Positions 56,930 through 64,000 of a DNA stretch of 64,000 bases are shown piece after piece. The translations under genes and the position numbers were made by a program. The notes beneath the pieces are model-generated. The model searched no databases. It saw nothing but the letters and a program-made list of their open reading frames with translations, and was not told the DNA's origin. Origin of the DNA: Fimbriiglobus ruber (GTDB taxonomy: Bacteria; Planctomycetota; Planctomycetia; Gemmatales; Gemmataceae); contig NZ_NIDE01000017.1 in NCBI RefSeq assembly GCF_002197845.1, forward strand, positions 310,001 to 374,000, written 5' to 3'. How positions within the stretch are numbered: position 1 is the stretch's first letter; each line of letters starts with the position of its first letter.

Positions 56930-58604
56930 TATCCGTCCACGACTCCATTTCTGCTTCGGCTTGACAACCGCGACGGGTGCCGCGCATTTACTTGGCTATG
57001 CCGCGACCGCCTTCGATTCCTGACGACTTGTGGGCCACGTTTCCCGCGGCCGCGCAAGCCATCATCGCCGCTCTCACCGAAGAGATCGCCACCCTCCGCG
57101 CCCAGGTCGCCCATCTGTCCGAACGAGTCAGCCAGAACTCGACCAATTCACACAAGCCGCCGTCGTCCGACCCACCGCACGCCAAGCCGGCCCCGCCCCG
57201 AACGCCGTCCGGCAAGAGACGGGGTGGCCAACCCGGTCACCCGAAGCACGAGCGGACGATTCTTCCGGCCGACGAAGTCCTCGACCACAAGCCGACCCGC
57301 TGCGGCCGCTGCCAACAGGCCCTCACCGGTGACGACCCCGAGCCCGTTATCGATCAGGTCATCGATCTGCCGGCGAAGATGCGGCACGTGATTCACCACC
57401 GCCGTCACACCCTGACCTGCCCGCACTGCCGCGTCCGGACGACCGCCCCGCCGGTTCCCGAAGCCGCCACCGGGTTCGGCCCGGCGGTCCAAGCGACCGC
57501 CGCGTACTTGACGGGCGGGTGCCGGATCGGCAAGCGGCCGACCCGCCAACTCTTCGAGGACGTCTTCGGCATCCCCATGAGTCTGGGCACCATCACCAAT
57601 CTGGAGCACCGGACCAGCACGGCCCTCGGGCCGATTCACACCGCGGCTCATGAGTACACCAAGACCCAGGATGCCAACCTCGACGAAACGACGTGGTATG
57701 AGGGCCGCCACCCGGCGACCCCGCCGGTCGAGTCGTCGCCCCCTCCGGACCCACCGACCGAAGCGCCCCCACCTCCACTGCCCTGGACGCGCGCGGGACC
57801 ACGCCGACCCACCAACGAAAGAAGAAGGCGTGGCTGTGGGTCGCCGTCACCCCCGCGGTCGTTGTTTTCCTCATCCGCGGGTGCCGCAACCGGGCCGCGT
57901 TCGACGACCTCCGGGGGGAGCCACGACGATCCACACGACGGACCGGTACGTCGTCTATGACCACCTCACCCCGGCCCGGCGCCAACTCTGCGGGGCCCAC
58001 CTCGCCCGCGATTTCCAGGCCATGATCGACCGGACGAACGCCGGGTCGGGGATCGGGGAGGAATTGTTGGCTCACGCCCGGATCTTGTTCGAACACTGGG
58101 AACGCGTTCGCGACGGGACGATCACCCGCGGCACGTTCCGGCGGAATTACCTTCCGGGGTTGCGGGACGAGGTCCACGCCTTGCTCGCTCGCGGCCGCGC
58201 CTGCGGGTGCCCGAAGACGGCCGCCGTGTGCGCCAACCTGTGGGCGACGGCGGACGCCTTATGGACGTTCGCCCGCCGGTCGACGGTCGAGCCGACGAAC
58301 AACGCCGCCGAGCGGGAACTCCGTCACGCCGTCTGCTGGCGGAAGACCAGCTATGGGACCGACAGCGCCCGCGGGAGTCGGTACGTCGAGCGGATCTTGA
58401 CGGTGATCGCCAGTTGCCGGCGGCAGAAGCGGAACATCCTGGCGTTCCTGACGGCCGCGGTCGTGGCCGACCGGAATGGGACCGCACGACCCTCACTCGT
58501 CCCCGTAGCGGCCTGACCGACAACATCGCCCGCGTGAACCCATCGCGAAATGCCCTTAAAAATCCAGGCGCAGATCACGTGAGTCGGAGCCCGTGAACGG
58601 ATAC
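56930..58604 (+). mobile_element. IS66-family element, copy B (inverted relative to copy A)
   Basis: Ends GTATCCGTCCACGACTCC (56930) and the inverse ending 58604; 8-bp target duplication ACTCACCA at 56922-56929 and 58605-58612, inside the ISAs1 gene. About two bases shorter than copy A. Confidence 0.9.
56977..58516 (+). pseudogene. IS66 transposase (copy B), two frame breaks
   Basis: Same protein as copy A. In addition to the shared G6 shift (about 57915-57920) this copy lacks one C at 57780 (CTGCCCTGG where copy A has CTGCCCCTGG), which throws the linker out of frame (PPLPWTRAGPRRP). The zinc ribbon and HTH parts upstream and the DDE part ATTIHTTDRYVV to NNAAERELRHAVCWRK downstream are intact in themselves. 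Likely inactive. Confidence 0.8.
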
Positions 58605-59243
58605 ACTCACCAACGCCCCCGAGATCTCAATCAATTCCAACAACTTCGGGATCGCGGTGATCTCGTTCGACTTGTCGTCGACGGCCACTTGGCCGAGACT
58701 CAGGCGGGCATCGGTGGCCCACGCGCTGACCGAGTGGAGTGCCGTGACCCCGGCCCCGGCGTCCTCCGATCCGGCCAACCGCTTGCCATCGATCGCGATG
58801 TGCGCGCGTCCGAGTTTCCCGCACACGTCGGCGATCCATTGACCGAAGCACGCCTGAAACGCGGCCGGTTTGAGATGGGCAAACACCCGCCCGAAAGTGT
58901 CGTGGGACGGGATCCCGTGGACCAGTGGGAGGAACCGCCGGAACCACCCGATCTTGGCCCGGCCGAACGTTTCGACGGCGACCCAATCGTTGGCCCCGCC
59001 GATGGCCGCGCACAGGGCGATGGTCAGAATCTCGTGCAAGTTGTGAGCCAACGTCCGCCCCGGGCGGCGCGGGTCCTCCAAGGTGCGGAAGGCCTCAACG
59101 AAGGGCGCGGGAGGAGTCGTGTCCATAGGATGCGGTAACCATCCGTGGTTATGAGAGAACCCGATCGTCATTTCTCAATATATTAAAGGTGACAACCCGA
59201 GCCAGATCGCCCAGACTGCCTGTTGTGATGCGATTGCCCTGGG

Positions 59244-59520
59244 ATAAAGGCTGAGCGAGAAACTCGGCAGGACAGGTGGGTATCCTTCTGCCGAACAACA
59301 AAACTGACTTGTGGTTTTCCACGGTTACCGCTACTCCACGGCATAAGTGTGTATAACAAATGTGCCCAATATTGAATCGGTGGCAAGCGAAGCTTGCTCA
59401 TAACAGCGTGATCTATCAGATGCTGTACTTTCCGCGAAATTGTGTAACGGAGTGTGGTAGCGAGCTCGGGTAGACAGAAGACCGGCCCGTCCGGGACGAT
59501 GGGGGTTACGACACCAACCC
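59244..59520. other. Intergenic between ISAs1 and an IS701-like gene
   Basis: About 277 bp, somewhat AT-rich (59320-59450). No gene or repeat recognised; may contain the left end and promoter of the following element. Confidence 0.3.
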
Positions 59521-60876
59521 ATGCCCCGAACGGACTCGGCCATGTCATCCTCGCACACAACCCCGTCCCCGTGCCACTGGTTTTCCCGCCTCGGCGGGGC
59601 TCTCGATTGCCGGTCCGGCGCCCGACTGGCCCGGTTGTTCGTCGGGGCGGTCGTCGCTCGGGGTCGGCGGACGGTCACCGGGTGGATTCGGGCGGCCGGG
59701 TTGAGCGACCAGTTCCGGTCGTGTGACACGACCGTGGCGGCCGTCGGCCGGCGGACGGATGCGTGTGCGACCCGGCTCATGAACGCCGTCGTGAAGCCCC
59801 TGGTGACGGCCGACGAGTCCCTGACACTGGCTCTCGATGACACCCCAACCGAGCGGTACGGGCCGCAGGTCCCGGGGGCCGGCGTGCATCACAACCCGAC
59901 CCCCGGCCCGGCCGGGTCGGCGTACGTGTACGGGCACGTGTGGGTCGTCCTCGGGTTGCTCGTGACCCACCCGACGTGGGGGATCACGGCCCTCCCTCTC
60001 CTCGCCCGGTTGTACGTCCGGGCCAAGGACGTGGCGGGCATTCCGGCGGTCGACCGGCCGGCCTTCCGGACCAAGCACGCGATGGGCGTCGAACTCGTCC
60101 GGTGGGCGGTCGGGTGCCTGGGCGGGTGGGGGAAAGTCCTGTGGGTGGTGGCCGACGGGGCGTATGCCACGGCTCCGTTCCTGAAGCCGGTCATCGCCCT
60201 CGGGGTCCGGGTGGTGAGCCGCCTGCGGTCGGACGCGGCCTTGTGGACGGAACCGGGTCCGCGGCGGCCGGGCCAGCGGGGGCGGCGGCGGATCTACGGT
60301 GACCGGCGGATGTCGCTGGCCAAGCGGGCCGCCCAGAAGGGCGGGTGGTCGACCGGGACGTTCGTCCTGTACGGGAAGCCGACGACCAAGCGGTATAAGA
60401 CGTTCGTGGCCACGTGGCGGCCGGCCGGCGGGGCCATCCGGGTCGTCGTGGTCGACGAACCGACCGGGTGGCGGGCGTACTTCTGTACCGATCCGGCCGC
60501 GACCGTGGCCGACATCCTGACCCGGGTGGCCGGCCGGTTCGCCCTGGAAACCACGTTCCGCGACCTCAAGCAAGTGGTCGGCGCGGGTCACCAGCAAGTC
60601 CGCCGGTTCGCGGCCAACGTCGGGGCGTTCCACGTGTGCCTGTGGACGTTCGTGATGACCGAGGCGTGGGCGTCGACCGCGGCCTCGGAGGCCCTCGTCG
60701 GGCATCGGGCGACGGCTCCGTGGGACGACGCCGCCCGGCGACCGAGCCACGCCGACAAGCGGCGGGGATGGCAGCGGGAATGGCAGGGAAAAGAGATTCG
60801 GGCGGCTCTGCGGCCGGGCATGACCGAGGCGGAAATCCAGGCCGCCGCCGAGCGGCTATTAGACCTGGCGGCTTAA
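59521..60876 (+). CDS. IS701-like DDE transposase, intact
   Basis: 451 residues. Landmarks: FVGAVVARGRRTVTGWIRAAGL, LTLALDDTPTERYGPQVPGAG (first Asp), KVLWVVADGAYATAPFLK (second Asp), RFALETTFRDLKQVVGAGHQQVR (Glu and basic block). The order fits the DDE_5 (IS701-like) transposases common in planctomycetes. Element ends were not found. A truncated relative's N-terminus (minus) lies just downstream. Confidence 0.85.
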   Translation: MPRTDSAMSSSHTTPSPCHWFSRLGGALDCRSGARLARLFVGAVVARGRRTVTGWIRAAGLSDQFRSCDTTVAAVGRRTDACATRLMNAVVKPLVTADESLTLALDDTPTERYGPQVPGAGVHHNPTPGPAGSAYVYGHVWVVLGLLVTHPTWGITALPLLARLYVRAKDVAGIPAVDRPAFRTKHAMGVELVRWAVGCLGGWGKVLWVVADGAYATAPFLKPVIALGVRVVSRLRSDAALWTEPGPRRPGQRGRRRIYGDRRMSLAKRAAQKGGWSTGTFVLYGKPTTKRYKTFVATWRPAGGAIRVVVVDEPTGWRAYFCTDPAATVADILTRVAGRFALETTFRDLKQVVGAGHQQVRRFAANVGAFHVCLWTFVMTEAWASTAASEALVGHRATAPWDDAARRPSHADKRRGWQREWQGKEIRAALRPGMTEAEIQAAAERLLDLAA

Positions 60877-60889
60877 CAGCGACAAAGTC

Positions 60890-61039
60890 ATGGAAAGTAC
60901 AGCCCAGATCTGAGAGTAATCCCTGGACATAGACGCAACCCAGAGCGAACCCTGGCTGGGAACGAAAGCAGTCGCGGAAGAGTCCGAGAAAGGCGTGGAG
61001 TTCCTTGCCGATCCGTCGGATTTGGGGGAATGTCATCAT
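60890..61039 (-). pseudogene. IS701-like transposase, N-terminal fragment
   Basis: MTFPQIRRIGKELHAFLGLFRDCFRSQPGFALGCVYVQGLLSDL resembles the first 45 residues of IS701-type transposases (compare RYRDVFRQDRTAAHFDTYCRGLLSDL at 31 kb). The rest is missing where the neighbouring gene ends. Confidence 0.55.
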
Positions 61040-61040
61040 G

Positions 61041-61385
61041 ACGATCCTTCGTGGTTCCGTAAGGAACTTTTTAGCACACGGAGGATCGTCACCTTTTCGA
61101 TTCTTTGCAAGCCGAACTACATATTCCGCAACAGCTTGCCTCGATTACTACCCAAAAAGTGGCGCTGCCCAACTCTGGGAGGTAACAAAATTTTGAACCA
61201 AGAAATCCCCGACCGCTCCTTGGGTGACAACTCTCTGTCGGCTCATCCAAATTCGGTTGCACCACAGGTTGCACCACCTCCAGGCAGCCTGAGGCATTCT
61301 TCGTCATCTTCTGACACGATGAAACGAAAAAGCGAGTCCGAAAAGCCGGCTGGTGAAATTGCCGTAACTGGTTGTCCTGGCAACG
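61041..61385. other. Intergenic, one weak inverted repeat
   Basis: About 345 bp with lower GC. An imperfect stem GACGATCCTTCGTG/CACGGAGGATCGTC lies at about 61040-61090. No gene recognised. Confidence 0.3.
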
Positions 61386-61422
61386 AAAAAGCCCCGGTGA
61401 CATCTCCTGACATCACCGGGGC
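61386..61422 (-). terminator. Terminator of the lost tRNA-Pro
   Basis: On the minus strand GCCCCGGTGA/TCACCGGGGC stem, then TTTTT. It sits 5 bp after the tRNA-Pro fragment, as expected for its native terminator. Confidence 0.75.
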
Positions 61423-61426
61423 AGAA

Positions 61427-61470
61427 GTCGGGCTGACAGGATTTGAACCTGCGACCTCTTGGTCCCGAAC
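61427..61470 (-). other. 3' half of a tRNA-Pro gene (att-like scar)
   Basis: Minus strand reads GTTCGGGACC (anticodon-arm side, CGG), AGAGGTCGCAGG, TTCAAATCC, TGTCAGCCCGAC, the end of a proline tRNA. The 5' half (D-arm and first acceptor strand) is absent. Elements that integrate at tRNA genes carry such 3' copies, so this is probably one end (attL/attR) of an integrated element or the result of its partial deletion. Confidence 0.7.
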
Positions 61471-62110
61471 CGCGCCTTAAAGACTCCGGAAAACGCACCG
61501 AACGCCTACGTTTTCTGGGAGAAGCATATCACACCCCCGACCGTGCGTGTAGTGCAATCTCGTGCATAGATGTGCCTAGATTTGTGGAATCCAGGGTTGT
61601 TCTGTGGAATCGTGTGGAATACTCACCCGAAAGCTACGTATTCTGCATTAAAGTGCTTCGTATCATCGAGTTGTGCGTCAGGGGAAGGGTCAAACGCATG
61701 ACCCTTGACCCGTTCAAGGCTGGGATGTCGTCCCAACCATAAGTTCTCTGCCGACCGCTGCATCTCGGTTCATCCGCGTCTGCCGTCTTGGCACTACACG
61801 ACTCGGGTCGCCGAAGTCGTAGTGACCCTCTCGTCTCGTCGTCACGGTCACGCTCTCGACGGCCATGGAGGTTTTTGCTGTGTTGACGTGACTGGCCCTC
61901 TGCATCCTGCATCGAAATGTGGGTATCCGGCCTTTGCGGCCATGTCGTCGACTTGTTGGGGGGTTGCGGTTCCATCACACCTGTCAGAACGGCATGAGCC
62001 GTGTCGAAGAACGTGGATATCCTGCTTACCCGGATCCGCTCAACACCGACGGTGGTTGCGGTAACAATCGGCTGTAGCGAGTCCGGCCGAGCCGGCGACA
62101 CCGGCGGCCA
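61471..62110. other. Region behind the tRNA scar with TGTGGAAT repeats
   Basis: About 640 bp. TGTGGAAT occurs at 61583, 61603 and 61613, that is, 20 and 10 bp apart, which may be integrase arm sites. GGGTCA/TGACCC at about 61688-61710 forms a short stem. No gene could be supported; one minus frame (61634-62101) has no recognisable features. Confidence 0.4.
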
Positions 62111-62167
62111 CTAGTCCTTAACCAAGCGTCGCCATTGACAAATTGACGTTGGAGAAAAACAAAAAAG

Positions 62168-62244
62168 CTTGAAATCCCCCGTGTTTTCCGGTGTTTGTAG
62201 GGTTGCAGAGTCCACAACCACCGGAAAACACGAAGGATTTCAAG
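62168..62244 (+). promoter_or_regulatory. Start-site hairpin of IS1380 copy 2
   Basis: Same 26-bp stem as in copy 1 with the right arm ending on the GTG start (62244). Changes in the left arm (CCCC for CTTC) are not compensated, so pairing is slightly weaker. Confidence 0.6.
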
Positions 62245-63773
62245 TGAAACCTATCTTCCGCCGCTGGTTCCAAAAAGGCAAGACCCGCATCGCTCGCCGA
62301 CTCGATCAAACGCGCGATCCCCTCAGCCCCGAGCCCGTGCTCAAAGCCCGCAACATCCACTATGAGGTCTCCGACAAAACCCAGGCCATCCACTGCGGTG
62401 GCATCGGCCTCATCCACGCGCTGGGTCAACGATTCGGGCTCGCCAAGACCATCGACCAAAAACTTCATCTGCTCAAATTCCACGTCCCGTATCACGAATC
62501 CGATCACGTCCTCACCCTCGCCTACAACCCGCTCTGCGGCGGCACCTGCCTTCAAGACCTCGAACTCCTCCGCAACGACGAGACCTTCCTCAACGCCCTG
62601 GACGCGCGACGCATCCCCGACCCCACCACCGCCGGCGACTTCTGCCGCCGCTTCTTGGCGTCCGACGTCGAAGCGCTGATCGACGCGATTAACGAGGTTC
62701 GCCGGCGCGTCTGGGCCGAGCAACCCGAGTCGTTCTTCGACTGCGCGACGATCGACATGGACGGTACCCTCGTCGGGACCACCGGTCCGTGCAAGGACGG
62801 GATGGACATCGCCTACGACGGCACCTGGGGTTATCACCCGCTGGTCGTTTCGCTGGCCGAGACCGGGGAGGTCCTCAGCATCGTGAATCGTCCGGGGAAT
62901 CGCCCGTCGCACGAGGGCGCGGCCCGGGAAGTCAACCGCTCGCTGGTGTTGTGCCTCGAGGCCGGTTTTCGCACGGTCCTCTTGCGGGGCGACACCGATT
63001 TCTCGCAGACCCAGTATCTGGATGGCTGGAATGCCATCCGCAAGACGCGGTTCCTTTTCGGTTACGATGCCGTGCCCACTCTGGTGCAGAAAGCCGAGGA
63101 ACTCCCGGACCACGCGTGGCGGCGGCTGACCCGCCCCGCCCGTTATCACGTGAACACGCAACCGCGGCGGACGCCGGAAAACGTCAAGGCCAGGATCGTG
63201 ACGGAGCGGGAGTACGAGACGCTCCGTTTGGACTCGGAAGACATCGCCGAGTTCGAGTATCGGCCCACCGCCTGCCGCCAGAAGTACCGGATGGTGGTGA
63301 TCCGCAAGAACATCACCCGCGCGAAAGGCGAGGCGGCGCTGTTCGATGACGTGCGTTACTTCTTTTACATCACGAACGAGCGGGAGTGGTCGGCGGACGC
63401 GATTGTGTTCTCGGCCAATGACCGGTGCCACCAGGAGAACCTGCACGCCCAGTTGAAGAGCGGCGTGCGGGCGTTGCGGGCGCCGGTGGACACGCTGGAA
63501 AGCAACTGGGCGTACATGGTGATGACGGCACTGGGCTGGAACGTGAAGGCGTGGTGGGCGTTGTCGTTGCCGGAACCGCCGGGCCGCTGGCGAGACAAGT
63601 ATCGTCAGGAGAAGCGGTGGGTGTTGGGTTTGGAGTTCCGGAGTTTCGTCCACGCATTCGTCGGGCTGCCGTGCCAGGTTCTCCGGACGGGCCGCAAGCT
63701 AGTTTATCGTCTGTTGAGTTGGAACCCTCATTTACGGGTCTTCTTCCGACTGGTCGAGACGTTGAACTGTTGA
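62244..63773 (+). CDS. IS1380 transposase, copy 2, intact
   Basis: 509 residues from GTG 62244, nearly identical to the gene at 28366 with a handful of substitutions (for example ATIDMDGTLVGTTGPCKDG against ATIDLDGTLVGTTGQCKEG). Same DDE landmarks and C-terminus. With intact ends and flanks this is the copy most likely to be active. Confidence 0.93.
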   Translation: MKPIFRRWFQKGKTRIARRLDQTRDPLSPEPVLKARNIHYEVSDKTQAIHCGGIGLIHALGQRFGLAKTIDQKLHLLKFHVPYHESDHVLTLAYNPLCGGTCLQDLELLRNDETFLNALDARRIPDPTTAGDFCRRFLASDVEALIDAINEVRRRVWAEQPESFFDCATIDMDGTLVGTTGPCKDGMDIAYDGTWGYHPLVVSLAETGEVLSIVNRPGNRPSHEGAAREVNRSLVLCLEAGFRTVLLRGDTDFSQTQYLDGWNAIRKTRFLFGYDAVPTLVQKAEELPDHAWRRLTRPARYHVNTQPRRTPENVKARIVTEREYETLRLDSEDIAEFEYRPTACRQKYRMVVIRKNITRAKGEAALFDDVRYFFYITNEREWSADAIVFSANDRCHQENLHAQLKSGVRALRAPVDTLESNWAYMVMTALGWNVKAWWALSLPEPPGRWRDKYRQEKRWVLGLEFRSFVHAFVGLPCQVLRTGRKLVYRLLSWNPHLRVFFRLVETLNC

Positions 63774-64000
63774 GGCCTGGCAACCCGAAGTCGGGATCTG
63801 GATGTCCCGATCCGCAACGGCGCCGAAAGCGATCGCGCGAAACGGAGGCTGAATACTCGGGTTGTTGAAGGAGATATAACAATGAAGAAGCCCACTCTCA
63901 TGAGTGGGGCCAGAGATGATATGCAATTTACCAGAGCGACACTGCCTACATCGTGATCGCAATCGCCCTCGCTTGTTTAAGGCCTAGCTTACAGGCCGCG

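Larger units (their letters stand above)
53763..59171 (-). pseudogene. ISAs1 transposase in three separated pieces
   Basis: Piece 1, 59171-58613: PPAPFVEAFRTLEDPRRPGRTLAHNLHEILTIALCAAIGG, IAIDGKRLAGSEDAG (first Asp), LLELIEISGALVS. The IS66 enters here. Piece 2, 56926-about 56510: [32 protein letters not shown] (second Asp), WVLTNVEDLEGI; a shift in a C/G run near 56612 then gives KSQTETRFYISSRVASARQFAGWARNHWGIEN (Glu region). The recombinase element enters after GIEN. Piece 3, 53994-53763: ENGLHWVLDVVFREDASRVRHGREDAQAENVGWLRRM. Order and junctions are exact, giving a clear insertion history. Confidence 0.85.
53748..59241 (-). mobile_element. ISAs1-family element split by two other insertions
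   Basis: Ends CAGGGCAATCGCA at 53748 and inverted at 59241. Removing 53995-about 56510 (serine recombinase element) and 56930-58604 (IS66 copy B plus one 8-bp repeat) joins the three transposase parts in order. Confidence 0.8.
62115..63983 (+). mobile_element. IS1380-family element, copy 2, complete
   Basis: CTAG at 62111-62114 and 63984-63987; ends TCCTTAACCAAGCG and inverse CGCTTGTTTAAGGC. Nearly identical to copy 1 and in the same orientation. Confidence 0.9.

Noticed and set aside
59521-60876. Defined IS ends around the IS701-like gene
   Set aside because: No inverted repeat or target duplication could be found by eye on either side.
61427-61475. Complete tRNA
   Set aside because: The D-arm and 5' acceptor strand are missing, so only the 3' half can be claimed.
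61575-61625. CRISPR-like repeats
   Set aside because: Repeats of eight bases with 2-12 base gaps do not make repeat-spacer units; no cas genes in the window.

Overview
The window is high-GC bacterial DNA whose protein signatures suit a planctomycete of the Gemmataceae type (related to Gemmata or Fimbriiglobus). The evidence is the transposase families, a small hypothetical protein family common in that group, a PYROXD2-type oxidoreductase and a patatin lipoprotein. This assignment rests on recognition, not on a search. Most of the 64 kb is mobile DNA. Only about a quarter is ordinary chromosomal sequence, in short islands between insertion sequences (IS).

Left part (1-19 kb). A broken serine recombinase and an IS66 element precede two intact host genes: a redoxin/prolyl-4-hydroxylase-like fusion (3.0-4.1 kb) and a patatin lipoprotein (4.5-5.9 kb). 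A short prophage tail remnant follows: an assembly chaperone with a -1 frameshift site, then a broken tape measure gene. It lies between an IS1634-like and an IS3-like element. Next are a degenerate IS66, an outer-membrane efflux lipoprotein (13.3-14.8 kb), transposase and hypothetical remnants, a PYROXD2-like FAD oxidoreductase (16.1-17.7 kb) and a helicase fragment cut by an IS3 element.

Middle-left (19-35 kb). This is an almost continuous pile of insertion sequences: an ISL3/MULE-like element, two ISKra4-like elements, three IS630 elements joined end to end and sharing TA dinucleotides, an IS1380 carrying an IS701, a fragment of a second IS1380, another IS630, and an intact IS1634. Many junctions fall exactly on CTAG.

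Middle (35.5-44.3 kb). This is the most interesting block. It runs: an intact tRNA-Ser(CGA) with its terminator, a 218 bp MITE, a CTAG-flanked DDE element, a tyrosine integrase, a long perfect hairpin, an excisionase-like HTH gene, a divergent XRE-type repressor with a C8 tract, two spaced repeats in the divergent control region, and a roughly 990-residue family-B DNA polymerase with an intact-looking exonuclease domain and an altered motif C (TDG). Two very strong hairpins follow. I read it as an integrated, possibly self-replicating element related to pipolins or other PolB-encoding elements.

Right part (44.6-64 kb). A graveyard of serine-recombinase and IS66 pseudogenes is followed by deeply nested insertions. 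An IS1380 sits in an old IS66 and itself carries a newer IS66. An ISAs1 is split by both a serine-recombinase element and an inverted copy of that same IS66. After these come an IS701-like transposase, the 3' half of a tRNA-Pro with its terminator (an att-like scar), and a further IS1380 copy.

Many reading-frame breaks lie at runs of G/C or A/T. Some match known programmed frameshift sites of transposases. Others, in phage and repressor genes, could be decay or base-calling errors, and raw-read support should be checked before they are called biological.
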